From Oscillospiraceae bacterium (GTDB lineage Bacteria > Bacillota > Clostridia > Oscillospirales > Acutalibacteraceae): a stretch of 41,028 bases of DNA. Below the pieces are notes generated by a model that was not told the DNA's origin, searched no databases, and worked only from the letters and a program-made list of their open reading frames with translations. This document shows positions 24,400 to 32,636 of the stretch, one piece after another; position 1 is the first letter of the stretch; each line of letters begins with the position of its first letter. Position numbers and translations under genes: made by a program. The DNA lies in assembly GCA_910574935.1 (NCBI GenBank), contig CAJTCU010000024.1:1-41028 (forward strand). Direction: 5' to 3'.

Positions 24400-26834
24400 G
24401 CTTCGCCTACTTCCTCCGGCTTCGTCGTCATTACCCGGTAAAGCTCGGTGTCTTTCGGGAAACGGTCTACAAAGGGCAGCACCACGTTCCCGTAGAAGAT
24501 AAGCCCCTCGCCCGCTTCGGTGTGGGTGACATATTTCATCTGCTGCGGGGAGATGTTGAGCTGCTTTGCAAGGATAGCCCGGTCGCCCGCCGCCTGATTG
24601 AGCATGAGGACAAAATCAGAGTTTTCAAAGATATTCTCCACTTCTCGGCTTGCCAACAGGTCTTTGACGTTCTGCGTAATGGCTGTGGGTATGCCGCCCC
24701 ATTTTCTGAAACGCTTCCAGATTTCAACGGAATAGGCGGCGGTCTGTTCCTCTTTCAAGAGAAGATGAAATTCGTCCATAAAATACCGGGTGGATTTCCT
24801 TTCTGCCCGGTTGACGGTGACGCGGTTCCATACCTGGTCCTGCACAATGAGCATACCTAATTTTTTGAGCTGCTTCCCAAGCTGCTTGATGTCAAAGCAG
24901 ACAAGGCGGTTAGAAAGTTCCACGTTGGTACGGTGGTTAAATACGTTAAGGCTCCCGGAAACATACAGCTCCAACGCCGCCGCAATACGCGCCGCTTCCG
25001 GCTCCGGCTGCTTCAAAAGCTCGTCGTAGAGGTCGCCCAAGATAGGCATTTTCTCCGGGTCGGGGTCTGCAAGGAAAGGGCGGTACACGTTCCTAACAGC
25101 GCGGTCAATGACGGTCTTATCGACGGGCTGCAAGCCCTCCTTGCCGCCTATGACAAGCTCGCAGAGGGAGAGGATAAAGTCGGATTTCAGCGCAAGGGGG
25201 CTGTCGTCCTCGCTGTAATTGAGGTTAATATCCATAGGGTTCACATACTGGGGCTTCCCGTCAATGCCCTTGCCCGTAGGGGATAACCGTATCACTTGCC
25301 CGTCAAGCCGCTGCACAAGGGAAAAATACTCTGCTTCCGGGTCGCAGATAATTATGTCGTCGTCGGTAATGAGGAAAGCGTTTGTCATTTCCCGTTTGGC
25401 GGCAAAGGATTTCCCGCTTCCCGGCGTACCCAAGATTAAGCCGTTGGGGTTCTTTAGCTGCTTGCGGTCGCAGAGTATCATGTTGTTAGACAGGGCGTTT
25501 AAGCCGTAGTACAACGCCGCGCCCGTCTGGAAAAGCTCCTGTGTGATAAAGGGGATAAAGATAGCGGTGCTTGACGTGGTAAGCCCTCTTTGAATGGGGA
25601 TAAGGTTCTCCCCAAGCGGTACAGAGGACATAAGCCCCGCTTCCTGTTGGTAGTCAAGGCGGGTTAAGGCGCAGTTGTTCTTCTGTGCAATGCCCGCCGC
25701 CGCGAACACGTCATTTTCCAGTTTCCTTTTTGTGTCTGCCATGTTCACCACAAGGAATGTCAAGAGGAACATTCTTTCATTCCGGCTCTGCAAGTCCTGT
25801 AAGAGATTTTTCGCTTCGCTGCCGAAAGTGGCAAGGTCGGACGGGATAATATCCATGTCATAGCCGCTGCGTACCGCTTTTTTCTGTTCCTCGATTTTCA
25901 TTTTGTCAAGGTCGGTGATTTTCCGCTTGATTGTCTTTATGGCTTCGGTCTGGTCGATACTGTGGATATGCAGATTGACGATAACGCCCGTTTCCAAGTC
26001 CAGAATATCCGATAAGATACGGTCGTTTAATTCCGGCGCAAGGATTTCAAGGAATGAAACCGCGCCGATTTTGCGCCCCATGCGGAAATACCGCCCCTCG
26101 CCAAAACGGAAAGAGGACGGGGCGATAAAGTCCTTTGTGGAAAGCCCGGACGGGGCAAGCCATGAAAAATCAAAGGCAAACTGCCCGCCCTCCGGGTGGA
26201 AAATGCCATGCAGCATTTTAAGGCGTTCATAGCCTGTCATGGGGCGGGCAGACACGCCCAAGAGCTTAAAGTTGTTGAGTACGTCCGTTTCGATACGGGC
26301 AAGGCGGGATTTCGCCGCGCCCAGACTGTCGGCTTCAATGGCAAAGGTGATATATTTTGCTTTGACAAGCCCGTTGTTGCCCTTTGCAAGCTGGTTTTTC
26401 AGCATATCCCGGTATTCTGTGCGGATAGAATTGAAAGCGTCCTCCTGTGCCGGGATATTGACCGCCTTTTCCGCTTCGCCCCGCTGCGTCCCTTGATTGA
26501 TGAAAGAGAGCTGCACCGAAACGGAAGCGTCAAAGTAGTTGAGGAAGTCGCACCAGTTCTCAAAAATGGCGGTCTTGTCGTCTGCCTGTGCAAGCTGATA
26601 GTTAATATCTTCAAAGGCGACGGTCTTTGAGTATTTGCGCTCCGTAACCTTGCAGATACCGTCCGGGTACATCTGGATATATGGGATTGTCTGCTGCGCG
26701 GTGTGCGCTTTCCCGTCGCCCTTTGCCTGTCTGATGATTTCCGCAATCTGCTTTTTCTCGGCGCGGGTGAGCTTGCGGGGCGGGTTAGGCTTTGCGCTTC
26801 CCGCCGCGCTGTTTCTTCGTGTTTCCTTTTGCAA
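24396..26834 (-). CDS. virB4: VirB4-type conjugation ATPase
   Basis: This motor ATPase powers type IV secretion. The ATPase domain has Walker A LGTPGSGKSFAAKREM (near residue 470), IIICDPEAEY, and Walker B-like YFMDEFHLLL, with a C-terminal TQNVKDLL sensor region. The N-terminal domain (about 60-330) is the VirB4/TraC fold. The chosen start is TTG at 26832-26834, with AGGAGG 9 bases upstream, giving 812 residues. A TTG 7 codons earlier would place the ribosome site inside the gene. It overlaps the prgI gene by about 50 bases. No damage is visible. Confidence 0.93.
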   Translation of the reverse strand: MQKETRRNSAAGSAKPNPPRKLTRAEKKQIAEIIRQAKGDGKAHTAQQTIPYIQMYPDGICKVTERKYSKTVAFEDINYQLAQADDKTAIFENWCDFLNYFDASVSVQLSFINQGTQRGEAEKAVNIPAQEDAFNSIRTEYRDMLKNQLAKGNNGLVKAKYITFAIEADSLGAAKSRLARIETDVLNNFKLLGVSARPMTGYERLKMLHGIFHPEGGQFAFDFSWLAPSGLSTKDFIAPSSFRFGEGRYFRMGRKIGAVSFLEILAPELNDRILSDILDLETGVIVNLHIHSIDQTEAIKTIKRKITDLDKMKIEEQKKAVRSGYDMDIIPSDLATFGSEAKNLLQDLQSRNERMFLLTFLVVNMADTKRKLENDVFAAAGIAQKNNCALTRLDYQQEAGLMSSVPLGENLIPIQRGLTTSSTAIFIPFITQELFQTGAALYYGLNALSNNMILCDRKQLKNPNGLILGTPGSGKSFAAKREMTNAFLITDDDIIICDPEAEYFSLVQRLDGQVIRLSPTGKGIDGKPQYVNPMDINLNYSEDDSPLALKSDFILSLCELVIGGKEGLQPVDKTVIDRAVRNVYRPFLADPDPEKMPILGDLYDELLKQPEPEAARIAAALELYVSGSLNVFNHRTNVELSNRLVCFDIKQLGKQLKKLGMLIVQDQVWNRVTVNRAERKSTRYFMDEFHLLLKEEQTAAYSVEIWKRFRKWGGIPTAITQNVKDLLASREVENIFENSDFVLMLNQAAGDRAILAKQLNISPQQMKYVTHTEAGEGLIFYGNVVLPFVDRFPKDTELYRVMTTKPEEVGEA

Positions 26835-27186
26835 TCGCTGATACCTCCTTTTCAAGTTTTCTCTGCCGTTCTAAGACGGAATAAAAGTTGTCTGTCCTGT
26901 ATGGTCGTTCTTTGGGGGCTATGAATTTCGTCTGAATGATGTTCTTCACCACTACTTCAAGGGGCTGTCCATGCTTTTCATACATGGCGAACAGGAAACA
27001 GGGCAGCATGACAGCAATCATAGCCATAGACGCAAGGCTTGTGCCTGTGCTGTCTTTGAGCAGAAAGAAAAGCGGCAAGCCGAACAGGAGAGCCGCCGCA
27101 AAACATACAATCTGCCGTTTGGTAAGGTTGAACGCTACTTTTGTCTTGACTTTGGATAAGTCTTTGGGTACGGGTACATACGCCAA
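26785..27186 (-). CDS. prgI: PrgI-family conjugation membrane protein (VirB3-like)
   Basis: The 133-residue protein begins AYVPVPKDLSKVKTKVAFNL, has two close membrane segments (about 27-42 and 52-68) and ends in a basic tail. PrgI proteins take the place of VirB3 next to VirB4 in Gram-positive channels. The start is TTG (27184-27186), with AAAGGAGG 7 bases upstream. The last 50 bases overlap virB4, as is common for this gene pair. Confidence 0.9.
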   Translation of the reverse strand: MAYVPVPKDLSKVKTKVAFNLTKRQIVCFAAALLFGLPLFFLLKDSTGTSLASMAMIAVMLPCFLFAMYEKHGQPLEVVVKNIIQTKFIAPKERPYRTDNFYSVLERQRKLEKEVSAIAKGNTKKQRGGKRKA

Positions 27187-27362
27187 GAAAAAACCTCCTT
27201 TCTCTGGGTTTGGTGTTGCTGTAATTTTCCATAAGGGTAATCAAGGCAAAGGTCAATCTATGCCCTTTGCCCGCCCGTATTATATGGGGTTATCCGCGTC
27301 AAGGTCGGGTAGTATTTTCGCCGCTTCGCTCTGAAAATCTCCACCCTGCCCTTGACACGCCG

Positions 27363-28232
27363 CTAATGCGCGGAGAATATCGACTTCGCCAGTGCGCCGG
27401 ATTTGAACAGGGAGAAACAGAGGATAACGGTATAGGCTGCAAGGGAGAATATCGCGCTGTGCAGATTGTCCGCTATTATCATGTTGTTTACCAGAACCGC
27501 GTAAATGCCGACGCATATCATTATGAGGAAGCCTTGAAAACCGATAGCGAACAGGGATTTTAGGTAGTTGTTTCCTATCTGTCCCCATTCCCGGTTCGTC
27601 ATAGTTGCAAACGGGATAGGCGATACCGAACAGTAAAGGTAAATTTCTATCATACGCCCGTAGAGGATAACGGTTATCAGTACGGACATGATTTTCATGC
27701 ACAAGCTCACAAGGCTTGTTTCCATGACAAGTAAGAGCAGTTCGGGGATTTCCATAGCGTCAAGCCCGCTTTGCATGGAAGCAAGGGCGGCGGCAACATC
27801 AATCTCTGTGCTGCCGCCGATTACCCCCGCCGCGCCGGAAACAACGTGCTGCGCCATATCGAACACCGCCATAGTGATGTCAAAGGTGTGCGTCACAAGG
27901 TAGACTGCCACAAACGCCTTGAACACCCACTTGAAGAACATGGAAGTGTCAACGTCGTGCATATTGTTCTTTTCCGTTACCATGCTGATAAGCTCATAGC
28001 ATAGGACGTAGGTAATGACAAGCCCCGCAATGGGTACGATTACATTCTCACTAAGCGTCTGTATCATGGAGAATATATTTGCGTTCCACCCTTGCGGGGT
28101 CTGCCCTACCTCTGCGGCGATAGTGCCGACTTTCTCGTTTACGTCCCCGAACATAGTTGACAGATTACCGTTTATGGCTCCTATGAGGATTTCCTTTATC
28201 CATTCGTTAATCGCGTCAAGTATGCTCTGCAT
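27363..28232 (-). CDS. VirB6/TrbL-type channel protein
   Basis: The 289-residue protein is a polytopic membrane protein. After an amphipathic N-terminus (LDAINEWIKEILIGAINGNL) there are about six hydrophobic stretches, for example VIVPIAGLVITYVLCYELIS and GFLIMICVGIYAVLVNNMII. Size and order match the CD1112/TrbL proteins that form the inner-membrane pore of these ICE channels. It lies between Maff2 and prgI. The 176 bases after it include a frame that overlaps its end and reads LAACQGQGGDFQSEAAKILP; I leave that as unconfirmed. Confidence 0.85.
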   Translation of the reverse strand: MQSILDAINEWIKEILIGAINGNLSTMFGDVNEKVGTIAAEVGQTPQGWNANIFSMIQTLSENVIVPIAGLVITYVLCYELISMVTEKNNMHDVDTSMFFKWVFKAFVAVYLVTHTFDITMAVFDMAQHVVSGAAGVIGGSTEIDVAAALASMQSGLDAMEIPELLLLVMETSLVSLCMKIMSVLITVILYGRMIEIYLYCSVSPIPFATMTNREWGQIGNNYLKSLFAIGFQGFLIMICVGIYAVLVNNMIIADNLHSAIFSLAAYTVILCFSLFKSGALAKSIFSAH

Positions 28233-28251
28233 AAGCCTTTACCCGCGCTTC

Positions 28252-28326
28252 TTAACCGAACAAGCCGGAAAGCAGCGGTACAAGGGTCATGCCGATAAGG
28301 GCAACGCCGCCGCCCGCCATAAGCTG
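28252..28326 (-). pseudogene. Maff2-family membrane protein, C-terminal fragment
   Basis: The codons encode QLMAGGGVALIGMTLVPLLS followed by GLFG and a stop, the invariant C-terminus of the small Maff2 family (about 70 residues, VirB2-like position in the operon). Upstream, the frame reads LGIT and then a stop; Gly-Ile also fits the family, so homology may extend to about 28336. The first 45 or so residues are missing because element C is inserted. The fragment retains no start or ribosome site that would make a complete pilin-like protein. Confidence 0.85.
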
Positions 28327-28375
28327 TGTTATCCCCAATTAGTAGGAACAATACAGCTTTCTGGCGGGCGGCGGC
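28306..28375. repeat. Inverted repeat at the Maff2/element C junction
   Basis: The 21 bases at 28306-28326 (Maff2 codons) recur inverted at 28354-28375 with a single difference (A replaced by TC): CAGCTT, then TGGCGGGCGGCGGC. The 27 bases between the arms are AT-rich. One arm is ICE coding sequence and the other lies in element C, so the end of element C resembles its own target. Confidence 0.75.
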
Positions 28376-28429
28376 ACGTCAAGAAATATATATGGAGTTT
28401 TTAAAGAATCCCCCGGAGCAGGGGAGCGG

Positions 28430-30094
28430 TCAGCTTGTGACCTGCTCCACTTCCGGTATGGGTTTGAGATTAAAATGAATTTCGATAGAAATGTGTCTTG
28501 TTTTGTCGCTGTCTATGGTTTCATGGACAACGATTTCTTTCATCAGGCGGTTTAAGGTGGAAGCGTCCAGCTCGGTGATGTCCCGGTATTCCTGTATGGA
28601 TTCCACCCACTGCCTTGCGTCCACGGCAAGCCGGATTTCATCGGCAAGGCGTTTCCGGCCTTCCTCAACCTTGGCTTTTAATTCCGCCTGTTCCTTCTGT
28701 GTCTTTTCCAGCAGGAGATTGAAGTTTTCTTCTGTGATTCGTCCGGCTACCATATCCTCATAGAGCCGCAATACCATCTTTTCCAGCACTTCAATCCGTT
28801 CTTCGTCTTTGGCAAGGGTGCGCTCCATCGCTTCCCGCTGGTCTTTCTGCCTGGCATGGCAGGTATCGGTCAGCCGTCCGGCTACTGCTTCACTGTCTGT
28901 CAGGGCAGCGGCGGCGCACTCCCGGATTTTGTTCAGAACAAGGGAATAGAGCGTGTCAAACTCAACCCGGTGCTGTGTGCAGTGCTGCTTCCCATAGGCA
29001 TTATAGGTCTTGCAGGAGAAAATCCGCTTCGGGAACTTCTCATGCGTGGTGCGGATGGTGAGAGCCTTTCCGCACTCCCCGCATTTTATCAGCCCTGCAA
29101 AGAGGTTGATTTCCCCGGATTTGCCCGGTCGCTGGCGGGATTTCAGTTTTTCCTGCACAATCGCAAAGTCCTTTTTGTCCACCAGCGGCTCATGCGTCCC
29201 CTCCACCACAATCCAGTCCTCCGGCTTCTTATCCCGGATAGTGCCGATTTTAAAGCGGTACTCGGTCTTTTGGGAAGCGATTGCGCCGGTGTAGACGGGA
29301 TTCATCAGGATTTCCTTAATCACGGAGAAGTCCCAGACGTACCGCCCGTTTTCCGGGTCTTTCTTTTCCCATTTGGTGCGGATGTTCCGGTGTCCCCGCT
29401 TCCGGTTCCACCATGTCGGGCAGGGGTGCTTTTCTTCCTCCAGCCTGCGCCGGATGTAGTTGGGGCCGTGTCCGTCCAGCGCATACCCGAAAATCAGCCT
29501 GACAACCGGGGCGGTTTCCCCGTCAATAAGAAGGTGGTTCTTGTCCTCCGGGTCTTTCTTGTAGCCAAACGGGGCGATACAGCCGGTGAACTGGCCTTTC
29601 TGCGCCTTCAGCACATAGGAAGAATGGACTTTCTTGGAAATATCCTTGCTGTACATTTCATTCAGGATATTTTTAAAGGGCGCAATGTCGTTGTTGTCCC
29701 GCATGGTGTCGATACCGTCATTCATGGCGATGTAGCGCACACCGTTTCTTGGAAAGAAGTCCTCAATAAGCTGCCCGGTCTGCAAGTAGTTCCGTCCTAA
29801 CCTCGATAAATCCTTTGTAATCACAAGGTTTATCTGCTTCCGCTCGATGGCTTTCAACATCCGTTTCAGGTCGGGGCGTTCCATGTTCAAGCCGGTGAAG
29901 CCGTCGTCCTGATAGACTGCCGTAACCTCCCATCCCTGCTTCTGGCAGAACTTTTCCAGCATATCCCGCTGGTTCTCGATACTGGCACTCGTCCCGTCAA
30001 GGTCATCGTCCTTGGACAGCCTGCAATAGATAGCTGCCCGGAAGCTTCCGGCAAGAATCGTGTCCATCCCTGTATATTCCATTGTGTTCATCAT
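28430..30094 (-). CDS. Large serine recombinase of element C
   Basis: The 554-residue protein has the resolvase domain AAIYCRLSKDDD (catalytic Ser 27), YQDDGFTGLNMERPD and [14 protein letters not shown] recombinase domain with NPVYTGAIASQKTEYRFK follows, then a zinc ribbon (CGECG, CKTYNAYGKQHCTQH), a long coiled coil and a conserved end (DKTRHISIEIHFNLKPIP). It is a different lineage from the ICE-B recombinase. It would excise element C and, if precise, restore Maff2. It reads towards the junction, 100 bases away. Confidence 0.93.
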   Translation of the reverse strand: MMNTMEYTGMDTILAGSFRAAIYCRLSKDDDLDGTSASIENQRDMLEKFCQKQGWEVTAVYQDDGFTGLNMERPDLKRMLKAIERKQINLVITKDLSRLGRNYLQTGQLIEDFFPRNGVRYIAMNDGIDTMRDNNDIAPFKNILNEMYSKDISKKVHSSYVLKAQKGQFTGCIAPFGYKKDPEDKNHLLIDGETAPVVRLIFGYALDGHGPNYIRRRLEEEKHPCPTWWNRKRGHRNIRTKWEKKDPENGRYVWDFSVIKEILMNPVYTGAIASQKTEYRFKIGTIRDKKPEDWIVVEGTHEPLVDKKDFAIVQEKLKSRQRPGKSGEINLFAGLIKCGECGKALTIRTTHEKFPKRIFSCKTYNAYGKQHCTQHRVEFDTLYSLVLNKIRECAAAALTDSEAVAGRLTDTCHARQKDQREAMERTLAKDEERIEVLEKMVLRLYEDMVAGRITEENFNLLLEKTQKEQAELKAKVEEGRKRLADEIRLAVDARQWVESIQEYRDITELDASTLNRLMKEIVVHETIDSDKTRHISIEIHFNLKPIPEVEQVTS

Positions 30095-30100
30095 AACCGT

Positions 30101-30298
30101 TTACCCGCACAATCCAGACGGAACACGGTCACTTGGAACCTCATCTTTATTATACCCTATTTCTTGTGGTTTAGCAAGATAATCTTTATCTGTTTTTCTG
30201 CTGTGTTTCTGTGCGATAAGGCTCACGAAAACGTCCGTAGCGTCCAGTTCGCCGTCAAATATTGTGGTGACATGAATCTCTGTTTTATTTTTCGCCAT
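30101..30298 (-). CDS. Small transposon-encoded protein upstream of the recombinase
   Basis: The 65-residue product starts AKNKTEIHVTTIFDGELDAT and includes DVFVSLIAQKHSRKT. Proteins of this type often stand immediately before large serine recombinases in Clostridia mobilizable elements, a TnpW-like position. The ATG at 30296-30298 follows GGAGGAC; the longer frame starting at 30361 lacks support. It ends 6 bases before the recombinase start, so both are one unit. Function is unknown. Confidence 0.65.
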   Translation of the reverse strand: MAKNKTEIHVTTIFDGELDATDVFVSLIAQKHSRKTDKDYLAKPQEIGYNKDEVPSDRVPSGLCG

Positions 30299-30324
30299 AG
30301 GCAGTTGTCCTCCATAGATGAAAA

Positions 30325-30540
30325 CAGCCAGACAGGGAAGGTCGGCAACGAAGTCCGGCAACGGGCTTCAAAAAACCATGAAACTAATCCTTGTCTGGCT
30401 GTTGGGTTATTTTATACTTTTTCTTTTATTTTTCTGTTGCTTTGGTTGTTAAAGGGGAGAAAAGCCGATAGTTACGGGATTTTCCCCGGCAACCGGCTCG
30501 GCAACGGGGTAGCAACGAAGTGTGCAACGGGCTGTCATTT
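30325..30540. repeat. Short repeats upstream of the recombinase unit
   Basis: GCAACGAAGT followed within a few bases by GCAACGGGCT occurs at about 30346-30366 and again at 30512-30533. In addition AACAGCCAGACA and TGTCTGGCTGTT form an inverted pair (about 30328-30406) enclosing the first copy. The 250 bases between vapE and the small gene hold no other gene. They could be binding sites controlling the recombinase. Confidence 0.45.
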
Positions 30541-30551
30541 GCCGGATTTTT

Positions 30552-31949
30552 TCAGAAAGGAAGTTCCATCTGCTCCGGCACTGGTGTAAATCCCTCTAGC
30601 GTTTTTCCCGCCCCGTTGCCGGTGTCCGTTGTCGGCTGCTCCCGTTCCCATCCTTTTTGTCTGCCGTATCCGGCAAACATCCGGGGATTGGAGAAATACT
30701 TCCAGCCGGTGACGCACTGGTTCATTATCTCGTTGATTTCCCGGATTTCCCATTGTTTCGGCTCGTCAAAAGCGTGGTTTAAGGCTTCTTTGTAAAGCTG
30801 TTTGGAGCAGATGGTATCGCCGGGGTAGCTGTCAAGGAAAGCCTGAATCATCCCGGCTTTGGTGTCCTCCGGCATAAAGTCCCGCTGGTGTTCTTTTAGA
30901 TAGCGCACCATTTCCGGGCTGAATGTCAGCTTCCATCTGCCGCTTTTGTAAATCTCCATCGCTTCCGCCCATACCTGGCTTAAATAGGCTCTGGAAGCGG
31001 CTTCGTCCTCTAAGATATGGATTTGCGCCTGTTCCGGGCATACCTGTATGGGAATAAAGCGGCGGTTGCCGGAGCGGTCAAGGGGCAGGAAGTCAAGGGC
31101 ATTGGACGTGCCGCCAAACACGCACTGCCTTGGGCGGTCTGCCGGGTGGGTTTCGTAGGGTATCTTGTAAACTTCCTTCTGGCGGCTCAAAAATGACTTG
31201 ATTTCCTCTATGCTCTTTGCGTTTGCGGTGGCAATCATCTCCGACATTTCGATTACCCAGTGACCTTGCAGCTTCCGGTATACATTGTCATCGTCCAGCT
31301 TCCGCAAATCGTCCGAAAACCACTCGTCTTTGACTGCCAGCAGACGGAAGAAGGTGGACTTCCCGGCTCCCTGACCGCCCACCAGACAGAGCATGACTTC
31401 AAACTTGCAGCCAGGGGAAAATGCCCGGTGGATGGCTCCCAACAAAAACAGGCGCAGGGATTGGTATGTGTAATCGTCCTCACCGGCTCCTAAAAAATAC
31501 CGCAGGCAGGAGCGTATCCGTTCAGTCCCGTCCCATGTCAGGCTGTTTAAATACTCCCGGACAGGGTGGTAGCTGTTCTCGTTGGCGGCAAGGTCGGCAG
31601 CGTCCTGTATCTTCTTTTCACTGGTCAGACCGTAAGTTTCTTCCAGATACAGCCGGATATATTTCATGTCCGTGTCGGTCATGGGGCTGTTTGGGGGTCT
31701 TTGGTAGCCGATGGGCTTTAAAATATCGGTGCGGTCGGTCAGCAGGTTATAGGCAACCGCCCCGGAAAGGAGCGGGTCGCACTGAAACACGGTCAGGCAG
31801 TTGCGGATACTGTTTCGGAAGCCGCCTTTTTCGGTGGTTTCCAGCATAGCCTTTACTTCCTCAACGTTCCGGGGCGGCTCGGTGTTTTCTGCCATGTTCT
31901 TTACTTCCTGCCGTATCTGGGGCGGTAAGTTCTGCCATTCGTCTTTCAA
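30552..31949 (-). CDS. vapE: VapE-family helicase (virulence-associated E protein)
   Basis: The 465-residue protein has Walker A GGQGAGKSTFF (191-201), Walker B-like HWVIEMSEM, and the family blocks SRQKEVYKIPYETHPADRPR and FGGTSNALDFLPLDRSGNRR. VapE proteins are superfamily 3-like helicases that replicate phage satellites and mobilizable elements. The next gene upstream, a CHC2 primase, overlaps its start, a pair that often works together at an origin. The start TTG (31947-31949) follows AGGAAGTGAGG; an internal ATG at 31893-31895 is an alternative giving 447 residues. Confidence 0.9.
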   Translation of the reverse strand: MKDEWQNLPPQIRQEVKNMAENTEPPRNVEEVKAMLETTEKGGFRNSIRNCLTVFQCDPLLSGAVAYNLLTDRTDILKPIGYQRPPNSPMTDTDMKYIRLYLEETYGLTSEKKIQDAADLAANENSYHPVREYLNSLTWDGTERIRSCLRYFLGAGEDDYTYQSLRLFLLGAIHRAFSPGCKFEVMLCLVGGQGAGKSTFFRLLAVKDEWFSDDLRKLDDDNVYRKLQGHWVIEMSEMIATANAKSIEEIKSFLSRQKEVYKIPYETHPADRPRQCVFGGTSNALDFLPLDRSGNRRFIPIQVCPEQAQIHILEDEAASRAYLSQVWAEAMEIYKSGRWKLTFSPEMVRYLKEHQRDFMPEDTKAGMIQAFLDSYPGDTICSKQLYKEALNHAFDEPKQWEIREINEIMNQCVTGWKYFSNPRMFAGYGRQKGWEREQPTTDTGNGAGKTLEGFTPVPEQMELPF

Positions 31950-32508
31950 GGTTCCTCACTTCCTTTCCGTGTCCTGTGATAAGGGCTGCCCGCTCTGGAA
32001 GTTCCCCCGATAGAATTACGTCCATCAGATATTCCAGACGGCTCATGTTTTGCAGGGCTTCTATAAACCGGGGATTCCATGCTTCATCCGGCTGTTTGGG
32101 GGCGTATTCTTCCTTCCAGCGGCGCAGGAGATGGTAATAGTCGGACAGCACCCGGAAGCAGTGCCGCTCCATGCGCTTAAATTTCTGTTCCTCCGTTTCC
32201 CTACGCAGGCGTGGTCGGATGGGCTGCTTCCTTGCGTTCCTGCCATCCTCATAGGGGATGGAGAAGTCCTGTGCCAGCATGAGGGCGGCTTCTTTGCTGC
32301 CGATACCGTGGAGCCGGGAAACGAAGTCAATCACGTCCCCGGTGGCTCCGCAGCCGAAACAGTAAAAGCGGCGGTCAACCTTCATGCTTGGGTTTTTGTC
32401 GTTATGGAACGGGCAGACGCACATCCCATTCCGGTTTACTTTGATTCCGTAACGCTCCGCAGCCTGCCTTGTGGTGACGGACTGCTTCACGGCTTCAAAT
32501 ACGTTCAA
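31861..32508 (-). CDS. CHC2 zinc-finger primase-like protein
   Basis: The 215-residue protein contains a DnaG-type zinc finger, MCVCPFHNDKNPSMKVDRRF followed by YCFGCGATGDVIDFVS, and a helical remainder. There is no Toprim catalytic domain, so it resembles the short primase or primase-accessory proteins of mobile elements. It overlaps vapE by 89 bases. With VapE and the iterons to the right, it forms a candidate replication module for element C. Confidence 0.87.
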   Translation of the reverse strand: MNVFEAVKQSVTTRQAAERYGIKVNRNGMCVCPFHNDKNPSMKVDRRFYCFGCGATGDVIDFVSRLHGIGSKEAALMLAQDFSIPYEDGRNARKQPIRPRLRRETEEQKFKRMERHCFRVLSDYYHLLRRWKEEYAPKQPDEAWNPRFIEALQNMSRLEYLMDVILSGELPERAALITGHGKEVRNLERRMAELTAPDTAGSKEHGRKHRAAPER

Positions 32509-32529
32509 TAGGCGTTCCCTCCTGATAAT

Positions 32530-32636
32530 CCCAACGTGAGCGACACAATGTCGTTCACGTTGTCTGTAAATCCATCTTGTTCAAAATAAAAAAGCACCTG
32601 CCAGCGATTTCCAATCACAAAACAAGTGCCTGTTTA
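32530..32636 (-). terminator. Hairpins between the MOBQ relaxase and primase genes
   Basis: On the minus strand GCACTTG and CAGGTGC pair and are followed by TTTTTT (about 32588-32632), ending the relaxase transcript. Nearer the primase start, CAACGTGA-CGACA and TGTCG-TCACGTTG form a second stem (32531-32563), which may regulate the primase-vapE unit. Confidence 0.55.

Noticed and set aside
27267-27362. Short minus-strand frame after the VirB6 gene (LAACQGQGGDFQSEAAKILP)
   Set aside because: It overlaps the VirB6 end and has no start or ribosome site that I can place. It may be a frame-shifted continuation or a tiny gene; evidence is too thin.
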